Shown: piece by piece, positions 1 through 13,204 of the stretch
How positions within the stretch are numbered: position 1 is the first letter of the stretch
Layout of the letters: each line of letters opens with the position of its first letter
Origin: Fistularia commersonii
Lineage: Eukaryota; Chordata; Actinopteri; Syngnathiformes; Fistulariidae
DNA: 64,000 nt
Direction of reading: 5' to 3'
NCBI GenBank assembly: GCA_037954325.1
Contig: JBBMNZ010000001.1
Coordinates: forward strand, 4,605,232 to 4,669,231
Position numbers and translations under genes: made by a program
Notes under the pieces: model-generated
Databases searched by the model: none
The model's input: only the letters and a program-made list of their open reading frames with translations
What the model was told of the DNA's origin: nothing

Positions 1-1289
1 GCCGCCGTGCACGTCAAGCGAAAGGTCAGAAGACTTTCTTCTTATTGAGCTGCACACTTAAGGAGGGAAAGGACCTTCTCCTCATCATGTGCACGTGCAC
101 GTGCACACACGCCGGGCTCATAAAGTCCCCCCCCCCCCCCCCCCCGCAGGCAAAAAAAAAAAAAAAAAACCTGTCTTATCTAAACGGCGGCTGATGACAC
201 GCTCTACATTTTCGCCGCCATGTGTTTTTAACCAACACTAATTGCCGCCATTTGATTTTTTTTTTTATTTTTCCTTTCAGGACCTGGAGCGAGGCGGCGC
301 TCGGCTGGAGGCTCGCCGTCCGCAGAGGAAAAGGTACGGAATATTTCCACTTTTTCAGCGATCTATTTGAGCAAGCACCCCCCCCCCCCCCCCACACACA
401 CACACACACATAAACATACATAAATCTACAATTAAGGTTTCAGACGCTACTAAACATCACTTCCTGGAACCTGAAACAACAGGACGTTACTCGTCACTTC
501 CTGTTTTTTTTTTCCTTTGTCGTCAGAAAGCGGTTCTGGATTTTATCCGGCGTCGGGACACAAGCGGTGTAGTACCGTGGATGGCCTCTAGGGGCAGCAG
601 TGAGGCGAACTACGTAACTTCTTCGCGGCGCCGTTAGCACAGGGAGACGGTTAGCATCGATCGACAGGTGGTCAAGGTTTGTGAACATAGAGGCTCCAAA
701 CAGAGGAGAACCCAGACTGGAGAACATGGACCAGAAGAACCCAAGCAGGGGTCGAACCAGGTTCTCTGAACAGCTCACCATGAACCGTCGGCACCTTGGG
801 TTATTCTACGGTTTCATTTTAAAAAAAGGGGATTATAATCTGCCAGATTAAACGGCCAGACATCATTAACAAGCTTGTTAAAATGAGACGGTAATCTGAT
901 AATCTCTCGGCACACACACATTCGTCGCACCTCCTCCTCTTTGGGGTTGAGTGGGCCGACCGACGCCCCCCCCCCGGCGAAGCCGAGACAGAAGCGATAC
1001 TGAAATGACCGTCATTACGACCAATCACGTTGCTTCGCCGGCGTTTGAAGACAAAGACGGGGAAATTGGACGCCGCGGCAAAAAAGTAGCTCTCAGCGGC
1101 GCTAATGACACCCGGACCGCGGAGAAAGGACACGGGAACATTTATGAAAGGTTCGGGAAGGTCTGCCGAGAAAACACACGGGATCCGACGGAGAATCGTG
1201 GGATTTAACAGGGGTCAAATATCGCAGCGTTCTGCGACCGTGGAAAAACGGCGGCCCAGAGGAACCCGGAGAACACGCAGTAACACCTG

Positions 1290-2050
1290 AACTCATGAGC
1301 TGAATTGGTGCCGCAACTGAGCTCGGGACTCAATTTGCTCGCATATCAATTTCCCCATTAAAATGAACTGAAACGCTATGAATCTCTTCCAGCCCCCTGG
1401 TTTTGTTTTTAAATAATATCGCTTTTTTTTTTCGGACTATAAGCCGCTAGTTTGTTCACACGCTTTGACCGCCGCACTTTAAACAACGACACGGCTGATT
1501 TATGTTTTTTTTTTTTATGCTAATGAGCTTCATGCCCCAAAAACATTTAGTCATTTCCGACACCGAAGAAGACGACTTTTACGGTTTTAGCGCGCAGGAG
1601 GAAGACCAAGATAGCGATCAGCTGGACTTTTCCTTGTGTAATTTATTATTAATCTTTTTCATCAGCCGTGTTACAGGCACTGTTGTGAAAAAAAAGCATT
1701 TCTAGTATGAATTTGTGGATGTTGCTGGTATGTATTTAATTAAAAGTTTAAAAAAATGTTTCTGTGAAAATATCTCACGTTACATCATGGACACCTACAT
1801 ATTTATTTGTTTACATAGATTCGGCTTATATTCGGGTCCGCTACATAGTCTGGAAGTAACTGAAATTTATAAATAACGTGTACAAAAAATAATAATACTT
1901 AATTTTGTACATTGTTGAGAAATAAACTGGGTTTATTCAATGTAGATCAGGTTAAGGGAATTTTTTATTTCACATGCTACAATGTGTTGCTAAATGTAAC
2001 CTGCATCCTTTTTGGTACCCTTTAGCGCTAAACTTCATTTAGCATGGGGT
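1290..2050. mobile_element. degenerate mariner-like MITE (family A), copy 1, interrupted
   Basis: The left part (about 1290-1420) has the family-A phrases 'gagctcgggactcaatttgc', 'ttccccattaaaat' and 'aacgctatgaat', also seen at 34.4 and 50.9 kb. The right part (about 1950-2050) resembles their later segment (TTTCA-rich, then AGCGCTAAACTT). A second element occupies the middle. End points are approximate. Confidence 0.4.
1431..1854 (+). mobile_element. degenerate DNA transposon fragment (family B) inside family A copy
   Basis: The left end reads CGGACTATAAGCCGCTAG and the right end reads CCGCTACATAGTCTGG, imperfect inverted copies of one another. Similar 'actataagccgc' ends occur on a common fish DNA-transposon family. 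The interior has an open stretch with an acidic segment (VISDTEEDDFYGFSAQEEDQ, about 1550-1610) that may be a transposase remnant. Too short to be autonomous. Confidence 0.45.
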
Positions 2051-2063
2051 GAATGAAGCTCCT

Positions 2064-2068
<5 letters not shown>

Positions 2069-2132
<64 letters not shown>
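2069..2132. repeat. (GT)n microsatellite
   Basis: An uninterrupted run of about 32 TG units. A second, interrupted CA tract lies at about 2431-2488. Long runs also occur at 3969-4010 (TG), 4141-4189 (CA), 6753-6782 (TG) and 8329-8370 (CA). Confidence 0.95.
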
Positions 2133-2135
<3 letters not shown>

Positions 2136-2433
2136 GAGGTTGGAGGTTCTAATCCAGGTTCTATCTGGGGTAAAGAACCAGCTAACCCATGCTATCCCCC
2201 CTCACCATCCGAGTGCGATGGTCATAAACCGGCCAGCGGCCCGACCGGTTTCCACCACGTCGGGTCTCATCCCAGAATGAGAGCTCACCCGTTGCCCGGG
2301 AAACGCGGCCCGGGGACGGCGCCGGCGGGCCACGACAACGGGCCAGCGGTTGACTCTGGGCTGGTTTTGTGTGTTTTAATCCCACTGACACGCAGATTAC
2401 GGTGTGTACGCGATCCCAGTTAATGACCGTGCG

Positions 2434-2467
<34 letters not shown>

Positions 2468-2489
2468 CATACACGCACACACACACACA

Positions 2490-3964
2490 GAGCTGACGAG
2501 CCTTTATTACCGTGTAATAAACAACCCACTATAATTTACACTGCCTAGTACGATGCCCTACATCTCAACATCAGTTCTAATTCTTCGATCTCTGTATTTG
2601 TGTTTTCTTTTTTTTTTCGTAATTAAGGAGTATCTTGTTACGACTCGTTAATTAAACAAAAACAATCACCAGTTTGTTTACTTCACGGTATGTGTCTGTT
2701 TTTATCTCATTAAGTTGTTTATTTATTTATTTATGTCATTAATTTGTTTTTGTTTTTTTTTTTTTTTTTTTTGCATTTTCTGCAACAACTGATGCTGGGT
2801 TTATTTTTAGCTCACTGGATGTATTTTATTATCTCAGCGCAGGATGTAAAAGTACGAGGGTACCGTTAGCGACGGATGCTAGGATCGTTAAAAGTAATAT
2901 CGACACTCCTGGGAAAAATATTCGTCGCTTTGCGCCGAGTTTATGAACACATGATGTCTGAAAAAATAAGCGTTTAAACTCTGCACGCTCGTCCTCCTGA
3001 TCTACCCTCCCACCCCCACCCAGCCCACCTCCAGCCCAGGGAGCCGTGGGGCAGCTCCGGGTCTCCTCCTTTTTATAATTACCCCCCCAACACACACACA
3101 CACACACACACACACCACCCAAGCCCACGGATTGACCACGCACCAGCTAGCCCTCCGCTATTTGCAGTAATTAGTCCAGAATGTGAGCTGTCAACATGCA
3201 GAAGCGGTGCCAGTGGGCCCAGGGTGGTGCAGCCCCCACCCCCCGCTACAACAAGCACCTTGCCTCGGCCCCCGAACGCATTAACTTTCCCCTCTCTGTT
3301 TTCTTTCCCTCGGCGACTGATGTCAAATCCAGGTCCCTCGGAAACAAAATCTTAATAATTAACTGGCAAATTTTAACATGATTGCTTGTGACACACCTAC
3401 TCTGCTAATTACTGCTCTCGGGCCATGTGCTAATGAAATTAATGCATTCATTGCCCCAACAAATTAGCATAACTCACAGGAATGGCCCACATTTCCAGTC
3501 GTCCCCCCCCCCCCCCCCCCTTCAATCGGGGGGAGGAGGGAAAGAAAAACAGCAACGGCGAGAAGGAGCGGGCCGCGCATCTTCACGCTAACCGGGGATG
3601 AAGGCACGGACGCCACGGCGCAGACGAAAAACGATGAAGACGGTCTCCGCCTCCACGTATCCCTCTGGACGGATGTCAACAGCCCATCTCCTAACGCAAG
3701 CGCTCACACACACTCACACATGTTATGTACTAAAAAAACGTGTGTTTTGTCTGCATGTCAAGGTGCCGTCAAGGAGGAAAGAGGAGGAAAAAGAGAGTGG
3801 GTCAGATCCAAGATGGCCGCCGAGGTTGGCGTGACGACGGCTCATACGTTTGGACGTAATGATGGGATGGGATAAGCGGGGGGGGGGCAGGAGAAGATGT
3901 GGCCAAATTTAATAGCGCTGGATTTTTGTTTTCCTTTTTTTTTGTGATGGCAGATAAAAAATCC

Positions 3965-4012
<48 letters not shown>

Positions 4013-4137
4013 AGCGTGTTGCATCAGCAACATCAGCTTATTTCTTTGGAGGCGTCAAAATGTCCTTTTTGAACCGCTTCAGCCCGCCTTCACTTCCTGT
4101 TTCCTCAAAACACTGCTTTAGAACCCACCCACCCCCA

Positions 4138-4190
<53 letters not shown>

Positions 4191-5120
4191 AAGCACCCCC
4201 CCCCCACTTCCTTCCTCTTCTATACCACAATGCGTGGTGATGGTGATATGGCAGTTCGAGGCCTGTCCTGCAGCAGCTTATGCTATTTTAAGTATTTTTA
4301 ATTTTTGATAAATAAATCTCATGATCAATTTGTGTGCAAATTTGTTGAATGTATTCATTAAATTTTTACCGCAAAATAAAAATATAAAATTCCTCCCACA
4401 AAATAAATCAATACATTTTAGATTTAAAAAAAAAAAAAAAGGAAATCTTGTGTTTTTAAGTTCTCAAAAAATAATTTATTTTTAATATTATTAGCGTTAT
4501 TTGGCCAGCAGGACAAGGTGAATCTGGACGTACCGGCGGGCCGTAGACGCCGTGTCGTTTCCCCTCCACCGTCACCATCCACACACTGGTGGGGGCCACT
4601 TCCTGTTCCCGTTGCAAATAATATTTTCGCAAACTAGATTCGGATCGGCATCCAGATTAGCGTCAGCTTGCGGCTACATTAATATCACATGATGCACCCG
4701 GGAACGGCGCGCCGCCGTAAACAAATTCTACCGCACTGGTGGATTTTTCGGTTATTATTGGATTAGACTAGGGGGGAGGGGGGGCAGTCTGCTATGCATT
4801 AGACCTCATTTTTAAACTTCAACTCCTGACAGTAATTTTTATAAAACATGTCCCTTTTAATCTTTCTGCACACTGTTCTATGAGAATATTCCCAAACTGC
4901 TGGTGCTTTTAAATCAGGTTTAGTGTGTGTGTGTGTGTGTGTTCGTCAGAGGCCAATCACAGAGCCGCAGTCCTGAGAAACTTCCCTGAGACAAGTGCTG
5001 GACGTCTCAGTTTCAAGCGATAAACAGCTTAGACTTTCGCTCATTCACCATCGACGTTTCTGCGCGCGTTGAGGGGGAAGCAGCTAATCCCAGTGACAGA
5101 CTGGGCTTTCCTTGGGTAGG
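2490..5120. other. noncoding interval, no gene seen
   Basis: It holds poly-T and (TTTA)n tracts near 2720-2775, a (CA)12 at 3091-3114, a C-run at 3503-3520, the two long CA/TG tracts near 4.0-4.2 kb, and AT-rich sequence at 4310-4490. No splice-bounded open frame with recognisable protein similarity was found on either strand. Confidence 0.7.
3345..3480. promoter_or_regulatory. candidate conserved noncoding element
   Basis: Complex AT-rich sequence with many TAAT/ATTA cores (CTAATTACTG, GCTAATGAAATTAATGC, AAATTAGCATAA), no repeats and no open frame, bounded on the right by a C homopolymer. The texture is that of vertebrate developmental enhancers; conservation was not tested. Confidence 0.3.
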
Positions 5121-5124
5121 TTAA

Positions 5125-5260
5125 TTATCCAACCATTCACCCTCTCATTCTCACCTGTGGATAATTTATTCCACGAACCTAGTGACTTTTGGGACTTTGG
5201 GTGTACCCTGGGAACCAGAGAGAACCTAAAACACTTCCTCAGACAGGTTAACCGGGAGAT
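5125..5260 (-). repeat. tRNA-headed fish dispersed repeat, fragment
   Basis: On the minus strand this carries the family phrases GAATGAGAGGGTGAATGG and GGTTCTCTCTGG. Related copies occur at 21.1, 32.9, 34.2, 45.0, 46.1, 53.3, 54.2, 55.6 and 62.4 kb. Confidence 0.5.
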
Positions 5261-5648
5261 AATCCGGTAATCTGGATTAGCTGGACCAGCATAACAGAGT
5301 GAGTCCCAGTCCTTGGAACGCGCTGGGTCCTGAGACTACAGGTCTGCAGCCCTGCTTGGATGGAGGGGCTTCTCCAGAGGGTTCTCGGGTGCGTTCTCTA
5401 CTTCGCGACCCTTCTTGGAACTTTCAACCCGGAAAAGACGAGTATTTTCTCGCATAAACCGAGCGGCTGTTTGCGTGACTTCGCACCAAAATGCATCTTT
5501 TGCCTTGAATATCCGTACACGTGGAGCATCATGCACCATCTGCATCGACGCGGATCTGGGTTCTGAACTCCTGGCTTTCATTCGCCTCTAAATGTGCCGG
5601 TCATATGTGCATGTGTGTGTTCTTGTTTACTCTCACCTGCAACCCCTC

Positions 5649-5649
<1 letters not shown>

Positions 5650-5682
<33 letters not shown>
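5650..5682. repeat. poly-C tract
   Basis: About 32 consecutive C residues, ending in CGCCCGGGCG. One of several long C homopolymers in the window. Confidence 0.9.
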
Positions 5683-6069
5683 CCCGGGCGACTTGGTACG
5701 TTCCGTACAGACCGGTCACATTTCTTCGGCGGCGAGCAGCCCTGACCCGCAACGCCGCCTTGAATACACACCGCCAATCAGCGTCCCGCCTCTCTAATCT
5801 GAGCTGGTTAGTCATGTGGCCACCTTTTTTGTCACGGGCACGCACACCAACCCCCCCCCCGCAACGAGGAAGAAAAAAAAAAAAGAAGAAAAACAACAAA
5901 CCCCGCAAACACGTCACGCCACGTGCTGCCCGCGCCATTAGCACGGCAGACGGCGTGATTAACTCCCGCTCACGGAACGAATGCGAATTCTGTCATTACT
6001 GGTCCCGAGTCCGCTGCCAGATAGTCTAATGTTCCTCCGCCGTGCGCGGCGGGCGAGCGGCGCGCGGCG

Positions 6070-6215
6070 AGCGGCTCATAAGCATCATAAATAGGCTAAA
6101 TCACCCAGCTAAACAAAGAGCTGATTGCTCATTAGTATTATGGATCTGCTCCCTTTAAATCTCCGCCGTCAGATTTAATGACTTAAACGCTGTTTGCTTA
6201 AATGCTCGCCGCCTG
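6070..6215. promoter_or_regulatory. candidate conserved noncoding element
   Basis: Complex sequence with motifs such as CATAAATAGGCTAAATCA, GCTCATTAGTATTATGG and GATTTAATGACTTAAACG, with no repeats and no open frame. Flanked by a CpG-rich stretch on the left and C-runs on the right. Conservation untested. Confidence 0.3.
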
Positions 6216-6750
6216 CGTTCCACACGGCGCCGGATTAGAAAGACCCCCCGCCCCCGACTCGAGGTAAAGAACCCCACGTCACTCACCTCGCCTCTGCACG
6301 CCGCGCAGCGCAACCTGTCGTCGCTCCCGCCGCCCTGCAAGCAGAGAGAAGTTGTTTCTGGTTACCGGGCATGCTCAGTGTGGGACCCCCCCCCCCAACC
6401 CCACACACACACACACACACACACACGAACATACACACAACTCACTCATTAGATCACCCTGACAGTGATTCATGCGGAGGAGTGGCAAGAATGAACGGAT
6501 GAAAAGAAATAAAAAGGAGGTTATTCTGCAGCTGGAGATGCTAATAAGAGGAGGGGGTTCGTGCGCGGCGTGCAGGAGCCCGCTTTGATAAATGTTAATG
6601 CTATGTAATTATACAACGCCGCTAAGAGGAGAAGGGGGGGGGTTATAAGGAGAGCCGTCGCCCCCGGCGACAAGGCCCGATTCCTCTGAGTGTTGTCCTA
6701 ATGAATGTAAACCGAGGCTGTTTGCTAGGATGGGACTTATCAGGCTATCA

Positions 6751-6785
<35 letters not shown>

Positions 6786-8322
6786 GGGGCGGGGGGGGTC
6801 TGTCAAGTGCACACTCACAATTACAAATACACTCAGGGATAACACACAAAAGCCCGCCGGTCGATGAAGGGCGAGGGTGGCGGCGGCGGCAAAAGCGACA
6901 AAAGGCCCGAACGATCGGACCGGACGCGGCGCATTCACACGCCGTCGGGAAAACGGGAAAAAAGATGTCCCTTCTTGCGAACGGTAAATCGAACGACATC
7001 GTTCCACCCGCCGCTCGGGAACAAAGCTCGGCCAGATAGATTCATCGGCAGCAGACTGGAACTGGAACGTCCGAGGCGCAAGCGAACGCACCACGAGGCC
7101 GGCAGAGTTCACAGGGGTCTGAGTCAGGAAGTCCTGTTAGCCGGGTGCTAACGCACGTAACGCGTAACTGCGGCCAGCAATAGCCTCCGCTTCCGGGTCT
7201 TTCGGGGTCATGTGATGCACGTCACGCCAGCCGGAGGCGTGCATGTGTGTGTGTGTTGCACACACACATCCAGGAAGGGTTTTCAAAATAACTCAAACCT
7301 CATTGAATCAAAGCTGTAGTTAGCAAGAAAATGCTTACATTTTATAAACCTACCACTTGTTTACTCTCTCCCTCTCTCTCCCCCCTCCCTCACCTTCTCT
7401 CCCTCTCTCTCTTTCTCTCTCCAGACGGATGAGATTACAGAGTTCTTCACCTCAACGTCAGCAGAGTGAAACCAGATGGGAGTCGGTTTGAAAATGAAAA
7501 GCATATTTATCTGCTGAGAGAGACAGGGAGGGCGGGAGGGAGAGTGCTGCGGATGGATTAGTGAAACTCAGGGACAATAATGGTACGCTCCGCCGTCCTT
7601 GCACCCCCCCCCCCCTTTTTTTTCCTCCCCCTCCCCCAAGTGTACTGGGCACTGGGATGCATCAAGCCCGGCCTCCATGATACCCACCCCCTCCCTCGCC
7701 CTTGTACGCCATGCCATGAGGGGCTTCCCCCCTCCAGGAATGCGCCCTCCCCCTCCATAATGAGTGTCAGAGGTCACGGCGCTGCTGCGCCCGGGGGGTG
7801 CCGGGGTCTTCTGAGCGCGCTCAGTCACCGGCTCGTCCCTATATTTACATCCCGCCTCCGGACATCTTTTCAAAAGGGCATCTCTTAACTACTTCCTGGT
7901 TGCTAATTAGTTTTTCGCCGTGCTATTTGTCTTTGGGAACCTGGATGTTCTTGGGGGTCGGGGCGGGCGAGGGAGGGGTTTAAATGAGCGGGTCTAAAAA
8001 AAGAAACCCCGGGGTTCACCGATCAAGTTGCCGCGGAAACGCGGAAAACTGACGGCGCCGCCAGCTTGTGTTTGTCGCTCGTGAAACTAAAGGAAGACGA
8101 GGCGTTCAACCCTTTTTTTTTTCGCTCGAGCCACTTTTGGGGTATTAATGGTATGTGCCCCCCCGCCCCATACCACACACACACACACAATCACACACAC
8201 ACACCTGCCTGTCAAACCCCTCTTCATAAATTGCATGGAAGAGGCACTTCAGAGGTCCGTGGATGGCCGAGATGGCTATCAGAGCTCAAGTGACAGGTGA
8301 GTGGAGGAAAAATGGGAAGTGG

Positions 8323-8372
<50 letters not shown>

Positions 8373-8975
8373 TTGAATCTCTGCTAATGCTGGCCCCCCT
8401 CCGTTTCAGGAGTTTGTGTGTGTATGATGGGGGGAAAGCATACACGTGGGCCGGCAGTAGCGCATCGGTTAACACTCCTTATCTTAACCAATCGATAATC
8501 AATACTGACATACGTGAAAAGGGTCACTGGAATCTAGCTGTCATTGTTGTACCCAGATGCTAGTATTCATTCTGTACTACAGAACTGTGTGTAATACTGT
8601 GTATAAGTATTTAGACAGCGGGTACCTCCAGCTGTACTACATCTCCCAGAATGTACTTTGTGGACAGATGACTTTGCTCGTGTCACCGGTAAAAGTACAT
8701 CAAATATTCAGGTTTCAAGGTACAAATGCATGTATTTTGATGGCTTTCTAGTACTGAAGCACTTCATCAGTACTACCAGGTTTTGTTTCACCGGGTTCTC
8801 CGGAGGTACTGCTCTCAGCCCAAGACAAGGAAACAGGGAAGTGCGGTACATGCCTGGTGTCTGAAGGCTCTAGCTGCTACCTGGACTAGCACGCTAGCAA
8901 CTGTTAGCCCTACCCCAACTGTCCGAGGTGGAGCCAAGGAAGAGGGGCGGGAGCCGAGCATTGGGTTCTCCTCAC

Positions 8976-9097
8976 CTTCTGGATCCACGTGGACAGACAA
9001 AGGTGGTGGGCCAGCAACGTCCTGCAGTCGCAGAAGTTCCTCAAGGGGTCGCCGGCGTGGAACTCGTAGTCCCGGCAGATGAAGCACTCGGGGGCCT
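8976..9097 (-). CDS. isolated internal exon with a RING-CH-like zinc finger
   Basis: This 122-nt segment is bounded by a pyrimidine-rich acceptor (CCATGCGTCCACAG|) and a donor (|GTGAGG), and its reading frame is open throughout. It reads APECFICRDYEFHAGDPLRN, then FCDCRTLLAHHLC, then LSTWIQK. The layout is C-x2-C, 14 residues, C-x-C, 5 residues, H-x2-C, then a Trp, as in RING-CH (MARCH-type) E3 ligase domains. Canonical members have seven residues between C-x-C and H, so this is a variant or a related finger. The last CxxC pair would lie in a following exon that I could not find nearby. The exon enters in phase 1 and leaves in phase 0. I cannot assign the gene. It could be an intact gene with distant exons or a relic. 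Confidence 0.6.
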
Positions 9098-10129
9098 CTG
9101 TGGACGCATGGAGGGGTGGGGGGGCAGAGGTTAGAGAACAGACAGGAGCCCAAAGAAGAATCCACCTCAGCAGAGCTACAAGTCGGTTCAACTCAGCATC
9201 AGCCTAAAACTGAAATACACATTAGTGAGAAAAAGTCGGTTATTATTGTGTTATTAGACTTATTCATATGTTATCATGCTCTCTTGTTCAGAAACCAACA
9301 ATCTTCAAGAGACATGGCTGATTTTAATATCCTATGAAGTGATTTATTGTGACAAAATATGTATTTTAATAATAGCAGAAGTGAGGCTGTATGAGATTAT
9401 GAAATATTTTATTCAATATTTTAAATATTAAATCCAGATTTTTTTTCCATTCAAAGACCTGAATCTGCAAAACCTAATTGGGGTTTTATTTTTTTTATAA
9501 ACGAACCAACATTTTTGTGAAAATTAAAAAAAGATGGAAAAGTTTTTTGTTTTGTTTTTTTCAAAATTTAGGGGACGAAAAATTAAATCAAAAAATTTAA
9601 ATATCTCGCAATTTTCAGACACAGTGATGAAAGAATGATGAGCAAATACACTGAAAAGAAATAAAACAAAATATGTTTTAAGACTTTTGGACGCAATGAT
9701 GAAAACGATGGAAAAATCATCAAACACATTGAAAAAATAAAATAAAATAAAATGAAAACAAAAGACTGCGACGCCCCCTCGGCCTGTGGGTGAGGTCGGT
9801 TCCCAAACTATCCCAAGTTCTCCACGTCAGCTCGGACGCCGCGAAAACCACAGCGATTCAAGGTGGAACCTCAGGAAGACGGGGGGCAAGTGGGTACGGA
9901 GGTGAATGGATATAAAGGGGTGAGTCGGGGGTGAGTGGAGGTAAGGGGGGGGTGAGTCGGGGGTAACTTGCTGCCTCAGAAGCTGCTGTCTCCTCGGGCG
10001 GCGGGTCGAACCATTCTGCTACGGGGGTGAACTCTGCTGACGCTCAAACACCTTCCAATCAAAGCCTTTTTTTGATGGAAGAATCCAAGTCAGCAGCTTT
10101 AATCACTGACCAGGCATGTTAACCCCCCC

Positions 10130-10182
<53 letters not shown>

Positions 10183-10485
10183 GCTGGTGTTCTGAGGAAA
10201 AGACTGATAGGTAAATGTTTCAGATCTTCTCGCCGCTTTGCATTTCAACCTGATAACAACCAAATAACAACCTGAAAAATAATTAGAAATAAATTAAAAT
10301 TAAAACCAAATAAGTGCATTTTAAAAAAAAATATAGAACAAAAAAAAAGAAAATTAAGATTTCAATTTTGTAAAGCTCACAGTCAAAAAGACTTGTCTTT
10401 AAAATGCGTTTGCTCTACGAGCGTCATGTTGGCCACTCCTTTATGAAAACAAGGATCCCCTGGTAACAAACACACACAGACACAC

Positions 10486-10532
<47 letters not shown>

Positions 10533-10804
10533 GCTGATGTTCTGAGGAAAAGACTGAAAAAGACTGACATGTAAATGTTTCAGATCTTCTCACCGCTTTG
10601 CGTTTCTTTTTGAATAACAACCTGAAAAATAATTAGAAATAAATTAAAATCAAAACCTAATAAGTGCGTTTAAAAACAAAACAAACAAAAAAAACAACAT
10701 AATTTTAATTTTTAAAGCAGTCAAAAAGACTCTTCTTTAAAATGCGTTTGCTCTACGAGCATCATGTTGGCCACTCCTTTATGAAAACAAGGATCCCCTG
10801 GTAA

Positions 10805-10862
<58 letters not shown>

Positions 10863-11099
10863 GCTGATGTTCTGAGGAAAAGACTGAAAAGACTGACAGG
10901 TAAATGTCTCAGATCTTCTCGCTGCTTTGCATTTCTTTTTGAATAACTACCTGAATAATAATTAGAAATAAATTTAAATCAAAACCAAATAAATGCGTTA
11001 AAAAAAAAAAAAGACAGAACTAAAAAAAAAAAAGATTTTAATTTTGTAAAGCTCTCAGTCAAAAAGACTCCTCTTTAAAATGCAAGGATCCCCTGGTAA

Positions 11100-11155
<56 letters not shown>
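10130..11155. repeat. about 350-bp tandem array carrying (CA)n blocks, three copies
   Basis: Three successive units start with CTCTGTGCTGRTGTTCTGAGG at 10177, 10527 and 10857. They continue through GTAAATGTYTCAGATCTTCT, an A-rich middle and CAAGGATCCCCTGGTAACAA, and each ends in a long CA tract. Unit lengths are about 350, 330 and 298 bp. The third unit lacks the segment 'gcgtttgctctacgagc' present in the first two. Confidence 0.93.
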
Positions 11156-11158
<3 letters not shown>

Positions 11159-11218
11159 ACTCCCTGACCAAATATGCCTGATGATGCTTTGCACAGTTGG
11201 CCATGGCGCTCCAGTCTG

Positions 11219-11233
11219 CCAGTAGGGGGCGCT
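11219..11233 (+). promoter_or_regulatory. CTCF core motif match
   Basis: CCAGTAGGGGGCGCT fits the vertebrate CTCF core CCASYAGRKGGCRS at every position. It lies just beyond the 350-bp tandem array. Motif only; occupancy is unknown. Confidence 0.5.
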
Positions 11234-13204
11234 GCTGACCCCTGGGACGACCCCTCCCCTCCATTCCCAGAGGGGCCAACTTTTACCCCAGAAATGAAGG
11301 AATAATCCCGGGGTACAACGAGATGGGCAGATGGGGGGGGAAATAATCCGGGACGTAAACAAGTGGGATTGGGGAAACTGAATTATACGCTACGACCTCA
11401 ATGATGGGAAAGTGGGGGACCATCTGGCTGGAGGGGGCGTGGATAACCCAGACTCCAGGTTCCCTTCGAAGCCACTTTTACCCCCCGTGGACACGAAGGG
11501 GGGCTAGAGGGGCAGTAAAGGGGTCGTCTGTTTAAATCATCCATACCCTCTATTGTTTATTCATATAAATTTATCTTGGACTCATTTCTGATTCTTCACT
11601 AATTCAGATTTTTTTTATGTATTTTTAGAAAAAAAAAAAATTTAAATTCTTTGATTTACTTTCTTGTTTTTTTTTTCCCTCCACCTGATAATCTCAACCG
11701 CGATCGGGTCCATCTGAGAAGAGAATAAAGGGCAATTTGCTAATTAACGAAAAATAATTGATTTATTTAAAAAAAAAAAAGGGGAAAAATGATTCATAAC
11801 TTTGTTCCAAGCCTTTGTCTATTTTCTTAAAATATTTACATATTAACTATTCATTTTTAACAAGTGTGGGAAAAAGAAACTGGCTGTTATTATTATTATT
11901 ATGATACATTTCAGAAACATATCATGTGACCTGGGTCATGTGACCCGCCCTCACCCGAGACACTATCAGCTGGTCCTCTGGACAAAATCCACCAGGGTCA
12001 AAGGTCAACCTTAACTCCATTGCACCCGGCTGACGTGACGACCCCCGGACGCTGCCTAACGGTCACATGACCCCCGCCACTTGCCGTCTGTCACTTATGT
12101 CGACGAATTAAAAAGATTTTCTTCCTCATTGATCGTCTCGATCGAGGAGGCGTCGTTTGGCATGTGTAATAAACGGTTAATAACTGTGTAATAACCTATA
12201 ACATGATAATAACAGTCTGATAACAACCCAACGTCGGCCGCTGAGGCCTTCAATTCCTCCTCCAGTCGCTGGGAGCGAAGTTTTGTTTTGTTTTAGCGAG
12301 CCGCCCGATGAGCGCAGGCACATCATGTTTTTTTGAAAATGAACTTAGAAAGAATGCGCCAGTGGCGACAACGGCGGCGGCGTCCTGGGTACGAAAGTAC
12401 ACACCTGGGATCGACGTCTGGCGCGCGGCGGGCGGCGGATTGAACTCGCAACCCATAATTCAAGCGTCAGCCGAGGGAATACGACCATCCGGGAGCCTCC
12501 GGACGCCAGCTGCCTCCTCACCGCCGCATTCCAGCGGGGTTCTCGGACTGAAACCTCAGATCAGGGGGAGAACACACACTCACACACTCACACACGCCAC
12601 TTTATGCCGCGTTTCCTCTTCTCTTCACCCGCTATCACTGTTTTTTTTTTTTCAGCTGATCGAACTGTGTTTTTGTTTTTGAGGAAGTAGCGGAAAGCAA
12701 GCGGCCAATCACAGGGCCGCAACTGGGGCGCGTCAGGACAAGAAGGCAGAGCGGTAGACGGGAAGCGGGGGAGGGGAGGCGAAGCCTTCCAGTGAGTGAA
12801 CTCGGACGGCAAGAGAAACAGAGAGAAAAAAAAAATAAAAGGAAGTCAAGTCGACACCCGACTACATGAACGAAAGTCAAAGATGACTCGGCAGAAAGAT
12901 GTCGCAACGACGCAGCTGCCGGGAAGTGACACATTGGGAAATTTTTCCTAGGAAAATAAAAGCCCGACGGGTGTCTGGTTGCTCCCTGAAAAGGCAAAAA
13001 AAAAAAAAAAAAGTCTTTTAAAGATCTGTTAATCCTGAAAGTGTATGTGTGTGTGTGTGTGTGTGTAGTTATCTGAGCTGCACTTTGATTCACATAAATA
13101 CAAAAAGCAGACTCTTATCTTCATCCATCAGTCATCGGACAAGACTCTTCATCTCCTCACCGTGTGTGTGTGTGCACGTGTGTGTGTGTGCACGTGCGTA
13201 TGTG

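Noticed and set aside
8445..8490. tRNA-like A-box wording (GGCAGTAGCGCATCGGTTAAC)
   Set aside because: No B box or cloverleaf follows; not enough for a tRNA gene or SINE call.
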